Below are positions 23,990-32,779 of a stretch of 64,000 nt of DNA, one piece after another; position 1 is the first letter of the stretch; every line of letters starts with the position of its first letter. The notes beneath the pieces were generated by a model. It was not told where the DNA came from, searched no databases, and saw only the letters and a program-made list of their open reading frames with translations. Source of the DNA: Alphaproteobacteria bacterium (GTDB taxonomy: Bacteria > Pseudomonadota > Alphaproteobacteria > JANQMY01); the NCBI GenBank assembly GCA_028289425.1, contig JANQPL010000017.1:186001-250000 (forward strand), written 5' to 3'. The position numbers were made by a program, and so were the translations under genes.

Positions 23990-26613
23990 CCGATCGATTG
24001 GCCAAGCAGTAAGTAAACCTTGCCCGTCTGAGAAGCCAGGTATGAGTCCGCGAGCTGATTATCACGGTCTCGCGTCAACGCTTCGTCGAGCAAGCGTTCG
24101 AACTGCCTCACATAGCGATCGGCATTGTCGCGGAATTCCTGATCTTCCCGATACTTTTGTTCGATCCGTTCCGACAGCCCGGTTGTCCGTAGGCTGAGTA
24201 ACCGGTTTGCAAAGACGTTCTTTTCGCCATGCTGATAACGTTGCCACAGCTCAATCGGTGGCGTGTCTTCAAGAAGGTGATCGATATCGATGGCCATAGC
24301 CTGAAGGCTCTCCACAATCGACGCGGACGCTTGCTGAAATTCGCTGTCCCCCAAATGCGTCGGCAGATCGCCAGGCTCTTCCGGTTGCGGCCGAGGCTGT
24401 TCGGCGTCTTCGGCCTCTCTTTCCTCGTCAATTCGGGTGAACAGTGTCTGCCAAAATCCTTTTTCCGGCAGATTGGTGCCCCGACGGCGGGCAAGTTGCT
24501 GCGGGTGTTCGGGTTGTGGCAGTTCGGCCGGGACGTCTTGGTGGGGAAGGGGACTTTCGTCCGCCGGCCAGGGCATGGCGTCGTTGGGTTCGGCGCCACC
24601 GGCATCGTCAGAGGAAGACCACTGACCCCGTTTGAAGACACCTAAGAACTCTTCATCGTCTTGGGCATGGTCGGACCGTACCGGTTCAACGTCTTCGACC
24701 GCGGGTGGCTCTTCGGCGTCTTTGTCCATCATGCCCATATGCATGTCGATCAGCAGCTGGCGGCGCTCTTGTATAGCTGCCTGCAGCTTAGCTGCTTCAT
24801 CCGTCACCGATTGTGCGAGTGCGTTCATCTGCGAGATTTCGGATTTGAACATGTCGCGCAGTCGGGATGCCTCACTCGCAGCCTTGTCGGGGATTTGGGC
24901 GATGCGGTTCTCCACGTCGCGAGACAGGCCCTCCAGCTTTGTTTGAAGCTTACCCGACTGACCTTCCACGACGCCGATGGTTTGGTTGAGTTTGGCGCCG
25001 GCGTCGCCCAGCGCGGTTAGCGCCTTGTCCAGATGAGTGACCAACTCTTCGGCGGACATGCGGGAGTCCTTGATGCGCGCCGTCAGTTTTTCGCTTGCGG
25101 CTTCCGCGGCAGCAGTACTGTCGCCGACGGAACGGTTGATCGCTTCCGCCTGTTCGTGCATGGACCGGCGCACGTCTTCGGCGACTTGGTTGGCCGTGGA
25201 CAGGGCCTCGCGAATGGCTTTGGCCGTATCTTCGCCGATTTCGATGACGGTCGCCGCCTCAACCCGGATCTTCTTGTTGAGGTCTGCGGCCCGTAGCATG
25301 AATTGTGCTGCCGCCTCGTCGCTTTCCGAAATCGCTTCGTTCGCTTTGGCCTTAAACGCGATGGCTGCGTTTTGTGCCGACTTCTCGATGGCCACCGCCG
25401 CCTTGGCGCTGTCCTCGAGCGAGCGTTTGGTTTCCGCCCTGAACTTTTCGCTGGCGTCTCCGGCGCGCGCCATCATGGCGGCAAACGCTTCTTCGAATTT
25501 GTCGCGTGCCTGCCCAAGAGCTTCGTCCAATTGGGTTGATTGGTCCGCTAAGACCTCCGACATGCGGCCCAGGAAATCCCGCTGACGCGTGATCGCACCG
25601 TCGAGGAAGGTTCCCTGGCCCTCTAGCTTGCGGACCATATTGTCCAGGTCGACGCGCTTTTGTTCGTACTTCTGAACCACTTCCTCCGAGCGCTTGGCAA
25701 CCGCATCCGCCACATTATGAAGCTTGTCGTGCTGTTGACTGATCGCGGTTGCTGCATGTTCGGAACCAGCGGACATTGTGTCCAACGCCTTTCGAAATGT
25801 TTCCAAATGGCTGGAAACCAAATCTTCCGTACGCTTCATTTCTTTTTGGGCTTGCAAGCTGGTGTTGGACAAGTCCGCGAGTTTGCCTTCGATCGACTTT
25901 GCGTTTTTCCCCATTTCTTTATGGAGCTTTTCGGCAAAGCTGCTCAGCGACTGTCTTTCTTTTTCCAGATCGGTCTTGATGTCGTTAGTTTGGGCACGAG
26001 CCCTGCGCCCTGCCTCGTCAAGGGCGGCCACTTTCTTCTCCAAAGCGGCTTCCATCTTCTCGACCCGCGCAGATGCAGCATCCAGCGCGAGAGAGATCTT
26101 TTCGATCTGCTGTTCGACAGCGATACCAACGGTGGTCACGTCCTGGGCCGCGCTGTCGCCGGGTCGGGTGAGCCGCTCCGCCATGGAGCGCATGGCATCA
26201 GCACTGCGCCGCAACTTGGTCGACTGGGACACGATGATGGCCATCATCCAAAAGAAGCCGACAGGACCTAGGGCGCCGACCAGTAAGGCCGCAAGCCAAG
26301 CGCTCGGAAAGATCGACAGGACCGGGATTTCTTCGTTGAAGGCATAGATGTAGCCGGCCCAAAGGCCAAGCCAGGAAACAGTAGCAATGAAAGCCCAACC
26401 ATAAGCGCCGACCCATCGGCGGCGGCGTCCCGAAGCCCGTCGCGACTTTCGATCACTTTCCCCATGGGCCTGCTCGCGCACCGCGAGGGCGCGTGCCGTC
26501 GGCTCGGCATCGGCGTCAGTGGGGGCCGATGCATCGGTCCGTTTGTTCACCTTGGTTTCCCGGGCAATACCGCCAAAAGCAGCCGACCCTGTGTCACTGG
26601 AGGCCTGGCTCAC
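23977..26613 (-). CDS. Large membrane-anchored coiled-coil protein with a conserved C-terminal domain
   Basis: An 878-aa protein. A basic, disordered N-terminus (RKSRRASGRRRRW) is followed by two membrane helices (about 70-90 and 100-130). A coiled coil of roughly 500 residues then runs, resembling methyl-accepting and KASH-like rods (KMEAALEKKVAALDEAGRRA, LNQTIGVVEGQSGKLQTKLE). After an acidic, Pro-rich linker (about 650-760) comes a compact domain of about 100 residues (ELWQRYQHGEKNVFANRLL ... FRDNADRYVRQFERLLDEA). The layout suggests a scaffold, perhaps a polar or division-site organiser, but no experimentally known family could be assigned. Confidence 0.7.
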   Translation of the reverse strand: MSQASSDTGSAAFGGIARETKVNKRTDASAPTDADAEPTARALAVREQAHGESDRKSRRASGRRRRWVGAYGWAFIATVSWLGLWAGYIYAFNEEIPVLSIFPSAWLAALLVGALGPVGFFWMMAIIVSQSTKLRRSADAMRSMAERLTRPGDSAAQDVTTVGIAVEQQIEKISLALDAASARVEKMEAALEKKVAALDEAGRRARAQTNDIKTDLEKERQSLSSFAEKLHKEMGKNAKSIEGKLADLSNTSLQAQKEMKRTEDLVSSHLETFRKALDTMSAGSEHAATAISQQHDKLHNVADAVAKRSEEVVQKYEQKRVDLDNMVRKLEGQGTFLDGAITRQRDFLGRMSEVLADQSTQLDEALGQARDKFEEAFAAMMARAGDASEKFRAETKRSLEDSAKAAVAIEKSAQNAAIAFKAKANEAISESDEAAAQFMLRAADLNKKIRVEAATVIEIGEDTAKAIREALSTANQVAEDVRRSMHEQAEAINRSVGDSTAAAEAASEKLTARIKDSRMSAEELVTHLDKALTALGDAGAKLNQTIGVVEGQSGKLQTKLEGLSRDVENRIAQIPDKAASEASRLRDMFKSEISQMNALAQSVTDEAAKLQAAIQERRQLLIDMHMGMMDKDAEEPPAVEDVEPVRSDHAQDDEEFLGVFKRGQWSSSDDAGGAEPNDAMPWPADESPLPHQDVPAELPQPEHPQQLARRRGTNLPEKGFWQTLFTRIDEEREAEDAEQPRPQPEEPGDLPTHLGDSEFQQASASIVESLQAMAIDIDHLLEDTPPIELWQRYQHGEKNVFANRLLSLRTTGLSERIEQKYREDQEFRDNADRYVRQFERLLDEALTRDRDNQLADSYLASQTGKVYLLLGQSIGYFG

Positions 26614-26780
26614 CGGTTGCCACTATCTTCCTGCATCATTATCTCAAAGAATCACCTGATCGCCATCATTCACAATAGCAGAAGCCGGCGGTTCGGATGT
26701 ACTTTTTGCTGAAGCTGTGAATTGGCTAACTATATGGTCAATAGGCATAAAACGGTATCACATAAGGGGAGACGATCTCC

Positions 26781-27488
26781 GTGGACAACAATCTAATCAT
26801 GCTGGCCTTGGCCGGTTTTCTGTTTTTAGCGCTTCATTTAGGCGTATCTGGGACCCGCTTGCGCGACACGGTCGTCGGCATGATCGGCGAAGGCCCTTAT
26901 ATGGGGCTGTTTTCCCTGGCCTCTCTGGCCGGAATTGTCTGGCTCTCGACGGCCTACAATGCGGCGTCCGCCGAAAGCTATGTCGAGACCTGGGGTCAGC
27001 TGGCCAATCTGCATATTTTGGCGTCGGTGATCATGCTGTTTGCCTTTTTGATCGGTGTACCCGGAATCCTGACCCCCAGCCCAACGGGTGTCGGAGGTGA
27101 AGGACAGCTAGACCAGGAGGAGCCGGCCAAAGGCATGACGCGCATCACGCGTCATCCCTTCTTGTGGGGCACCCTGTTATGGGCATTGGCGCATCTGATG
27201 GTCAACGGGGATCTCGCCTCGCTTCTCATGTTCGGCACATTCATCATCCTGACCTATTTCGGTACGCTATCGATCGATGCCAAGCGGCAACGCAAACTGG
27301 GCGACAAATGGGACGCCTTCGCCGCCAAGACGTCAAACGTGCCGTTCATGGCGATCGCGCAAGGGCGCAACAGCTTGAACATCGGCGAAATCGGCTGGTG
27401 GCGGATCGCGGTGGCGTTGATTTTGTACCTCGTCTTCTTTGGCGCCCATGGCTGGATGTTCGGTGTTATGCCCGACATCATCCGGTAG
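26781..27488 (+). CDS. NnrU-family membrane protein
   Basis: A 235-aa multi-helix protein of the NnrU family, related to isoprenylcysteine-carboxymethyltransferase-like and mechanosensitive-type fold proteins. It contains the diagnostic GMTRITRHPFLWGTLLWALAHL, LMFGTFIILTYFGTLSIDAKR and a C-terminal helix rich in aromatic residues. NnrU was named from a denitrification cluster in Rhodobacter; here no nitrogen-oxide genes are nearby, so that role cannot be assumed. No ribosome site stands out ahead of the GTG start. Confidence 0.85.
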   Translation: MDNNLIMLALAGFLFLALHLGVSGTRLRDTVVGMIGEGPYMGLFSLASLAGIVWLSTAYNAASAESYVETWGQLANLHILASVIMLFAFLIGVPGILTPSPTGVGGEGQLDQEEPAKGMTRITRHPFLWGTLLWALAHLMVNGDLASLLMFGTFIILTYFGTLSIDAKRQRKLGDKWDAFAAKTSNVPFMAIAQGRNSLNIGEIGWWRIAVALILYLVFFGAHGWMFGVMPDIIR

Positions 27489-27532
27489 CCGCTCGGCCGA
27501 AAACGCTGATCAACTTTTATTCCGAATACGGC

Positions 27533-27564
27533 GCGTTTTGTGTTTTGACATGAACACAAAACGC
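27533..27564 (+). terminator. Strong 12-bp hairpin downstream of nnrU
   Basis: A perfect inverted repeat, GCGTTTTGTGTT (27533-27544) and AACACAAAACGC (27553-27564), with an 8-nt loop. It sits about 45 nt after the nnrU stop. No long T-run follows, so a terminator role is likely but not proven. Confidence 0.5.
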
Positions 27565-27811
27565 ATTCTTCCGCATGCGTTGTTCATCCCCTGTTCAGGT
27601 TAGGCACCTGCAGGAGCGCGTAGGGCCCATCCATAGTTTGAGCCTATCGGTTTGATGGGTCGCATTTAATTCAAATGCCTCAAATTAGCCCCAATCGATC
27701 CACACATGAACATCCGAGCGCCAAATTGGTGCCAAGCTTAATTCCTTAATTATTTGGTAGAAGCCGCTCCGTAAGATGTTGGGTGTAGGCGTAGGATGAG
27801 GAACAGAATTA
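27565..27811. other. Intergenic region upstream of the Hpt gene
   Basis: Together with the hairpin just before it, this makes a 323-nt stretch without a gene. Apart from the hairpin and the GTTC-N7-GTTC match I see only tiny ORFs of four to ten codons. The last 80 nt are AT-rich (TTAATTCCTTAATTATTTGG) and could carry the Hpt promoter. Confidence 0.4.
27582..27596 (+). promoter_or_regulatory. Candidate LexA box (GTTC-N7-GTTC)
   Basis: The sequence GTTCATCCCCTGTTC matches the alphaproteobacterial SOS-box pattern. It is intergenic, about 215 nt upstream of the Hpt gene. About two such matches would be expected by chance in 64 kb counting both strands, so this one is weak compared with the box at imuA. 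Confidence 0.25.
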
Positions 27812-28213
27812 ATGACACTGCTCTCTGAAAAAAATCCCGTCGACGTTGTTGAGTCCGTTGAGGCAGCACCGAGCAGATCGATACCCATCGATCTTGACCA
27901 CCTTCATCAGTACACCCTTGGCGACCGCAACCTCGAACGCGAGCTGCTCACCCTGTTTCGTGACCAGGCGAAAATCTATCTAAACAAAATGGATCCGGAC
28001 TGCGATGTGCAAAGCTGGGTCGACACGGCGCACACGCTGAAGGGATCAGCAAAGGGCGTCGGCGCATGGCAGGTAGCGCACTTGGCCGAGACGGCGGAAG
28101 CAATGGCCACTGTCGATTATCGCCAGCGCCAGGACATGATCCACAAGCTCGAGCTTGCCGTCATGCAGGCCAAGCGGTTTATCGACTGTCGCTTGCTGGA
28201 CTGCGCTTCCTAA
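27812..28213 (+). CDS. Hpt-domain phosphotransfer protein
   Basis: A 133-aa protein that is essentially one histidine phosphotransfer domain. The phospho-accepting histidine lies in DTAHTLKGSAKGVGAW, the standard HxxKG motif, and the flanking helices (RELLTLFRDQAKIYLNKM and HLAETAEAMAT) make the four-helix bundle. It would relay phosphate between a hybrid sensor kinase and a response regulator. No kinase or regulator is adjacent, so it is an orphan relay. AGGAAC precedes the ATG. Confidence 0.9.
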   Translation: MTLLSEKNPVDVVESVEAAPSRSIPIDLDHLHQYTLGDRNLERELLTLFRDQAKIYLNKMDPDCDVQSWVDTAHTLKGSAKGVGAWQVAHLAETAEAMATVDYRQRQDMIHKLELAVMQAKRFIDCRLLDCAS

Positions 28214-28307
28214 ATCGTTTCCGGTAATCGCCGGATCGCTGCGTGTCATTGCGCAGCGCCGCCCGCGTGGCTTAAGGTCTCCCGATCAACAAAAAAGGGA
28301 CCGAAAT

Positions 28308-28904
28308 ATGCCGCGCCTCACCACCCTTGACCGAAAAGACCTTGCCGAATTGGAACCCTTCTTCGAACTCGTCGAAGGGGCCATGGGCTTTGTCCCCAAC
28401 AGTCTTATGACCATGGGGCGCAATCCGGCGCTGGTGAACGCTTTTGGGGGACTTGCAGCTCTGATCCAAGGGCCGGGCAAAGTGCCAGGCGAGCTCAAAG
28501 CGCTCATATCTTTCGTCGCCAGCCGATCCGCCGGTTGCCAATACTGCATGGCCCACACCAGCCATGTGAGTGTGAACCACCCAGGGGCCTCGCGGGAAAA
28601 ATTCGATGCCATTTGGGAATATGAGAAAAGCCCGCTTTTCACCGAAGGCGAACGGGCCGCCTTGCGCGTGGCACAAGGGGCAGGACAAGTCCCCAACGCC
28701 GTGTCGGATCAAGACTTTGACGCGCTTAAGCAGCACTTTGATGAAAATCAAATCGTCGAGATCGTTTCCGTAATCGCGCTGTTCGGGTTTCTCAATCGCT
28801 GGAACGACACGCTTGCAACCGAGCTTGAATCGACGCCCCTGCAATTCGCGGAAAAGAATATCGCGGCCCATGGTTGGCAAGCCGGGAAACACTCCCCAGG
28901 CTAG
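28308..28904 (+). CDS. Carboxymuconolactone decarboxylase/AhpD-family protein
   Basis: The track ORF starts at 28155, but the ATG at 28308 (MPRLTTLDRKDL) has AAAGGGA upstream and gives a normal 198-aa family member. The AhpD-like core shows GELKALISFVASRSAGCQYC followed by MAHTSH, with the CxxC pair and downstream histidine used for peroxidase or redox chemistry. The second half has ERAALRVAQGAGQVPNAVSD and EIVSVIALFGFLNRWND, typical of peroxidase-related members. It likely handles peroxides or acts as a thiol oxidoreductase. Confidence 0.88.
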   Translation: MPRLTTLDRKDLAELEPFFELVEGAMGFVPNSLMTMGRNPALVNAFGGLAALIQGPGKVPGELKALISFVASRSAGCQYCMAHTSHVSVNHPGASREKFDAIWEYEKSPLFTEGERAALRVAQGAGQVPNAVSDQDFDALKQHFDENQIVEIVSVIALFGFLNRWNDTLATELESTPLQFAEKNIAAHGWQAGKHSPG

Positions 28905-29021
28905 CAAGCCCGAAAGTTGACGGAGGCGTCATTTTTTGCTCTAAGGTTTGTGGTTGAATTCCGGCAGTTGGAACCGTAAGACACGGTCCAACAACAAGCT
29001 AAGCCTCATTCACGGAACAAG

Positions 29022-29342
29022 ATGGCGAAAATCACATACATCGAATTCGGTGGCACCGAACACGTGGTCGACGTGGAAAACGGCAACAGCGTCATGGAAG
29101 GGGCGGTCAAAAACTCCATCCCCGGTGTGGACGCTGATTGTGGTGGTGCCTGCGCCTGTTCAACCTGTCATCTCTACATCGACCCGGCATGGATCGAAAA
29201 AGTCGGACCGCCGAAGGAGATGGAAGAAGACATGCTCGATTTCGCGTTCGACGTGAAGGAGAACAGCCGGCTGAGCTGTCAAATTGAAGTCACGGACGAG
29301 TTGGACGGCCTAATCGTTCGGATGCCCGAGCGGCAGTTTTAG
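29022..29342 (+). CDS. 2Fe-2S ferredoxin (adrenodoxin/P450-partner type)
   Basis: A 106-aa vertebrate-type [2Fe-2S] ferredoxin. The cluster ligands are in [16 protein letters not shown] (C-x5-C-x2-C) plus a late Cys in SRLSCQIEV. Helix residues [20 protein letters not shown] match the partner-binding face of putidaredoxin and adrenodoxin, which reduce class I P450s. Three P450-family genes lie 11-19 kb further on in this window, so it is a plausible electron donor for them. A ferredoxin reductase was not found here. Confidence 0.92.
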   Translation: MAKITYIEFGGTEHVVDVENGNSVMEGAVKNSIPGVDADCGGACACSTCHLYIDPAWIEKVGPPKEMEEDMLDFAFDVKENSRLSCQIEVTDELDGLIVRMPERQF

Positions 29343-29363
29343 CGTTTTTGGAAACAATCCAAG

Positions 29364-29436
29364 CCGCCCCACTCCCCCGGCCCAACCTCCCCAAGGGTAC
29401 ACTCTTTCGGGTGCTTGGGCCGGGGGAGTGGGGCGG
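29364..29436. repeat. Long palindromic repeat, family P copy 1
   Basis: Two perfect 22-nt arms, CCGCCCCACTCCCCCGGCCC-AA and its complement (29364-29385 with 29415-29436), flank a 29-nt centre. Read on the minus strand the centre is CACCCGAAAGAGTGTACCCTTGGGG, clearly related to copies 2 and 3. It lies between convergent genes (ferredoxin and chorismate mutase), so it could also end both transcripts. Confidence 0.85.
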
Positions 29437-29455
29437 ATAAGCCGTCAAACAAAGA

Positions 29456-29788
29456 CTACTCGGCAGCGGGCCGCTTGCGGGCATCGAAGACATCGAATTC
29501 ATGGGCGATGAAACGGTCGACCATGGTGCGCCAAACGGCTTCCGCTACATCCGCTGACAGTCCGGCCTGGCGTGCTTCTGACAGGACTTTCGAGACCACA
29601 TCTTCAATCCGTGCTTCGTCGCGCACGGTGTCCCTCGACCCCTTAATGTGGCCGGCACGCTCGATATATGTTTGCCGTTCCGCCAGCAGGTGCACCAAAA
29701 TGCGATCAATCCGATCGATCTCCGAACGGATATCGGCCATATTTTCGCAGTCTTTCGCGGATTTCGCTTTTGTGGATGTGTCGGTCAT
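29456..29788 (-). CDS. Chorismate mutase (AroQ type)
   Basis: A 110-aa monofunctional AroQ-fold chorismate mutase, which turns chorismate to prephenate for phenylalanine and tyrosine. The first helix reads DIRSEIDRIDRILVHLLAERQTYIERAGHIKG, carrying the active-site Arg and Lys. The later helices have VRDEARIEDVVSKVLSEARQAGLSADVAEAVWRTMVDRFI. The size is that of the stand-alone alpha-helical enzyme. It is a single gene on the minus strand next to palindrome copy 1. Confidence 0.88.
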   Translation of the reverse strand: MTDTSTKAKSAKDCENMADIRSEIDRIDRILVHLLAERQTYIERAGHIKGSRDTVRDEARIEDVVSKVLSEARQAGLSADVAEAVWRTMVDRFIAHEFDVFDARKRPAAE

Positions 29789-29962
29789 TTCTCAACCACC
29801 CGGCTGCGCCACACGGACAATCCCTCGATTCCTGACTTATTTGGCATTTTGAGCGGTCCCTGCCAATGCACCGTGGCAAAGTATCGCAAAATCGCGTCAT
29901 AATGACGTTGGCGCGCCGTTTGCCGCCCAACACAGTGTGACGATTTCTCTGGGTAGGATGCA

Positions 29963-30574
29963 ATGGGTTTTTACGACAAGTACATATTGCCGTTCATGTT
30001 GAACGCCGCAATGAATCAAAAGCCGATCCGGTATCAGCGGCAAAAAGTGGTGCCACATGCCGAAGGACGCATTCTGGAAGTAGGTATTGGGTCGGGTCTC
30101 AATCTTGCCTACTACGATCCCGACAAAGTTGAAAAAGTGTGGGGGCTTGATCCGTCTGCGGAGCTTCGGGTCTATGCCGAAAAAGAGGCGGCCGAGGTGC
30201 AGTTCGATGTGGAATTCATCGGCCTGGAGGCAGAGAACATCCCGCTCGACGATGCCAGCATGGACACCGTGCTCATGACCTACACGCTGTGCACCATTCC
30301 CGATGCAATTGCAGCGTTGAGGGGAATGCGCCGCGTTCTGAAACCCGGCGGCAAATTGATCTTTTGCGAACACGGAAAAGCTCCCGATGAATCTGTTCGA
30401 AAATGGCAGGATCGCCTGAACCCGATTTGGAAACGCATCGGCGGCGGGTGCAATCTCAACCGCGATATACCGGGGTTGATCAAACAGGGCGGTTTCGCGG
30501 TGGAGGATCTGGACACCATGTACATCCCCGGTCCTAAACCGATGACGTTTAATTACTGGGGCAGTGCCGTTTAG
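29963..30574 (+). CDS. Class I SAM-dependent methyltransferase (UbiE/METTL7-like)
   Basis: A 203-aa methyltransferase with the SAM loop ILEVGIGSGLNLAYYD, an acidic ribose contact in WGLDPSAE and the motif LKPGGKLIFCEHGKAPDES. The C-terminal half, with WKRIGGGCNLNRDIPGLI and YIPGPKPMTFNYWG, matches small membrane-associated methyltransferases related to METTL7/thiol methyltransferases. The substrate is unknown; a hydrophobic thiol or quinone would fit the family. A DUF3500 gene follows after 14 nt. Confidence 0.85.
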   Translation: MGFYDKYILPFMLNAAMNQKPIRYQRQKVVPHAEGRILEVGIGSGLNLAYYDPDKVEKVWGLDPSAELRVYAEKEAAEVQFDVEFIGLEAENIPLDDASMDTVLMTYTLCTIPDAIAALRGMRRVLKPGGKLIFCEHGKAPDESVRKWQDRLNPIWKRIGGGCNLNRDIPGLIKQGGFAVEDLDTMYIPGPKPMTFNYWGSAV

Positions 30575-30588
30575 GCCCTGACAAGCTC

Positions 30589-31767
30589 ATGTTGCGTTGG
30601 GGCGTTCGCATCCTTGTGATCCTCGGGGTGCTGATGACTGTGCTGTTGGCCGCCGCTTGGTGGAAGCCGGTAGAGACATCAAGGCTCATTTGGCCGCACA
30701 TCGAAGACCATATGCTGCGCGACCCGTTTGTCGGCATCACCACCAATGGGACAGTGCAAGATGGCTTGTTTACCATTCGGACGACAGGCGTGTCGACGGC
30801 GCCCATTCGCGACGCGGCGGATGCATTCGTCGACAGTCTGTCGACCGAGCAGCAGGAACGTCTGTTGTTTCCGATCGATGATCTGGAATGGCGGCGGTGG
30901 GCGAACATACATTTGAGCACGCGCCAGGGGGTCGGTTTCCTCGAAATGAATGATGAGCAAGCGCAGGCGGCGGTTCAACTGTTGGCGGAAAGCTTGAGCC
31001 CAGACGGCCTTCAGACAGCCGTCGACATTATGCGGCTGGAAGGCCATTTGGCCGATCTTTTGGACAATGCGCCGGGTTATGGAGAGAAACGTTATTGGTT
31101 CACATTGATGGGCACGCCATCCGACAGCGAACCGTGGGGCTGGCAAATTGATGGGCATCACCTGGTGATCAATTTCTTTGTCCTGGGCGACCAGATCGTC
31201 ATGACGCCCACCTTTATGGGATCCGAGCCACCGGTCGCGAAGTCGGGCCGCTACGATGGAATTGCCGTTTTGCAAGAAGAGCAAAGCGAGGGCCTTGCCT
31301 TCATCAATGCGCTGCCGCCCGAACAGCGGTCCGTCGCGATCCTCAGCAACCGGAAGGTGGACAATGACAATCACGGGGAATTGTTCAGCGACAATGCGAT
31401 CGTTCCCTTCCAGGGCATCAAGCTTGCGGATCTGTCCCAAGATTTGCAGGCTCAGGCAAGGCAGCTGATCCGCCTCTACATCGGTAAAATGCGCGCCCGG
31501 CACGCGGCGCTTAAGATGACCGAGATATTGCGCCATTGGGACGAAACCTATTTTGCATGGATTGGAGAAACGTCGGCCGACGCGGTTTTTTATTATCGCA
31601 TTCAAAGTCCCGTAGTGATGATCGAATTCGATCACCAAAAGCCGATTGCCTTACCGGGCCCCAATCGGCCCACGCGAGATCACGTGCACACGGTAATCCG
31701 TACACCGAACGGCAACGACTACGGCAAAGACCTGTTGCGACAGCATTTGGAGCGTCATCCTCATTGA
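30589..31767 (+). CDS. DUF3500 domain membrane-anchored protein
   Basis: A 392-aa protein with one N-terminal membrane helix (LVILGVLMTVLLAAAWW) and a DUF3500 domain covering the rest. Signature blocks are FVDSLSTEQQERLLFPIDDLEWRRWANIH, GEKRYWFTLMGTPSDSEPWGWQIDGHH and SPVVMIEFDHQKPIALPG, the last with GPNRPTRDHVHTVIRTPNGNDYG. Family function is not known; the conserved His and Asp residues look like a metal site. It probably shares a transcript with the methyltransferase. Confidence 0.82.
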   Translation: MLRWGVRILVILGVLMTVLLAAAWWKPVETSRLIWPHIEDHMLRDPFVGITTNGTVQDGLFTIRTTGVSTAPIRDAADAFVDSLSTEQQERLLFPIDDLEWRRWANIHLSTRQGVGFLEMNDEQAQAAVQLLAESLSPDGLQTAVDIMRLEGHLADLLDNAPGYGEKRYWFTLMGTPSDSEPWGWQIDGHHLVINFFVLGDQIVMTPTFMGSEPPVAKSGRYDGIAVLQEEQSEGLAFINALPPEQRSVAILSNRKVDNDNHGELFSDNAIVPFQGIKLADLSQDLQAQARQLIRLYIGKMRARHAALKMTEILRHWDETYFAWIGETSADAVFYYRIQSPVVMIEFDHQKPIALPGPNRPTRDHVHTVIRTPNGNDYGKDLLRQHLERHPH

Positions 31768-31875
31768 GGGTGGCCCATTCACTCTTGTCCGAATATGTGG
31801 GAAGAATGGCAGTGCCCATGCTTGCTCCCCTGTCCGCTTCCGAACAAAACTCCTTGATTACAACAGGACAATCAT

Positions 31876-32415
31876 ATGCCTCACATTGGCCCAGACGTAA
31901 CGCTTGACGATCCGGCCTTCGTTCACGACACGGCTCTCTTGTATGGGAAGGTCTATATCGGTCCCGGCGCGTCGGTTTTTGCGCGTACGGTGATGCGTTC
32001 GGAAACATTTGAAATCCGGATTGGTGCACGCACGAACATCCAAGACTTCGTTATGGTCCATGAAGGGAGTAGGTCGCCAACCATCGTCGGGGAAGATTGC
32101 TCGATAACGCACCACGTCACGCTCCATGGGTGCGAGATAGGGGACCGGTGTCTTGTCGGCATTAACGCTACGGTCATGGACGAGGCTAAAATTGGGGCGA
32201 ACTCGATCGTTGCGGGACATGCAATCGTCTCCGAACGCAAAGAGTTTCCCGAGAACTCTGTGATTGCCGGTGTACCGGCGAAGCTGGTTGCGACACGGGA
32301 CAATAGCGCTGCGAACTTGCGCAATTCGAGGTTTTACCAGGTGATTGCGGCCAATTACGCCAAAGGAATTGAACGCCTAAGTCCAGAACAAATAGAAGAG
32401 CTTTCGAAGGGATGA
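31876..32415 (+). CDS. Gamma-carbonic-anhydrase-like hexapeptide-repeat protein
   Basis: A 179-aa left-handed beta-helix protein. Hexapeptide-repeat turns run through IGPGASVFARTVMRSE, IGARTNIQDFVMVHEGS, ITHHVTLHGCEIGDRCLVG and IGANSIVAGHAIVSER. The three metal-ligand histidines of gamma carbonic anhydrases are present in the right places (one in VMVHEGS, two around HHVTLHG). The C-terminal helix is NSAANLRNSRFYQVIAANYAKG. It may hydrate CO2 or be a related acyltransferase-like protein. Confidence 0.85.
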   Translation: MPHIGPDVTLDDPAFVHDTALLYGKVYIGPGASVFARTVMRSETFEIRIGARTNIQDFVMVHEGSRSPTIVGEDCSITHHVTLHGCEIGDRCLVGINATVMDEAKIGANSIVAGHAIVSERKEFPENSVIAGVPAKLVATRDNSAANLRNSRFYQVIAANYAKGIERLSPEQIEELSKG

Positions 32416-32425
32416 GGCTGAAAGG

Positions 32426-32671
32426 ATGGCTATGCTTGAGTTGAGGCCTGGGTGCGAATGTTGCGACAAGGACCTGCCTCCAGAAAGTCAAGAAGCGCGG
32501 ATTTGCACATTCGAATGTACCTTCTGCGCAATTTGTGCGGATGAAAAGCTTAAAGGTGTTTGTCCCAATTGCGGTGGCAATCTGGTGCAGCGGCCAATTC
32601 GGCCCGCAGCGCTGCTGGACCGGTTCCCGGCTTCGAAAGAGCGCGTGTTCAAACCGGAAGGGTGTGTCTAG
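32426..32671 (+). CDS. DUF1272 zinc-ribbon protein
   Basis: An 81-aa cysteine-rich protein. The spacing in LELRPGCECCDKDLPPES, CTFECTFCAICADEKL and GVCPNCGGNL fits two zinc sites, the known pattern for DUF1272. The family's role is unknown, although members often sit near detoxification genes. The ATG has AAAGG immediately before it and lies 10 nt after the gamma-CA-like stop. Confidence 0.85.
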   Translation: MAMLELRPGCECCDKDLPPESQEARICTFECTFCAICADEKLKGVCPNCGGNLVQRPIRPAALLDRFPASKERVFKPEGCV

Positions 32672-32674
32672 GCG

Positions 32675-32779
32675 ACCTCATACTTCGAGACCGACGCCAA
32701 ACGGCGTCCTCCTCAGCATGAGGTCTAAGTGTAAGCTTCATCCTGAGGGCCGCCGAAGGCGGCGTCTCGAAGGATGAAG
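32675..32779. repeat. Pair of intergenic hairpin repeats (CCTCATxCTxxGAGxx type)
   Basis: Two adjacent inverted-repeat units. The first (32675-32724) begins ACCTCATACTTCGAGA and ends CAGCATGAGGT. The second (32736-32779) is CTTCATCCTGAGGGCCGCC followed by GGCGTCTCGAAGGATGAAG, a good stem. Repeats of this kind are common between genes in alphaproteobacteria. The second unit ends exactly where the GST ORF begins. Confidence 0.7.

Noticed and set aside
30679-31638. 319-codon minus-strand ORF
   Set aside because: Antisense to the DUF3500 gene, with no support from motifs.
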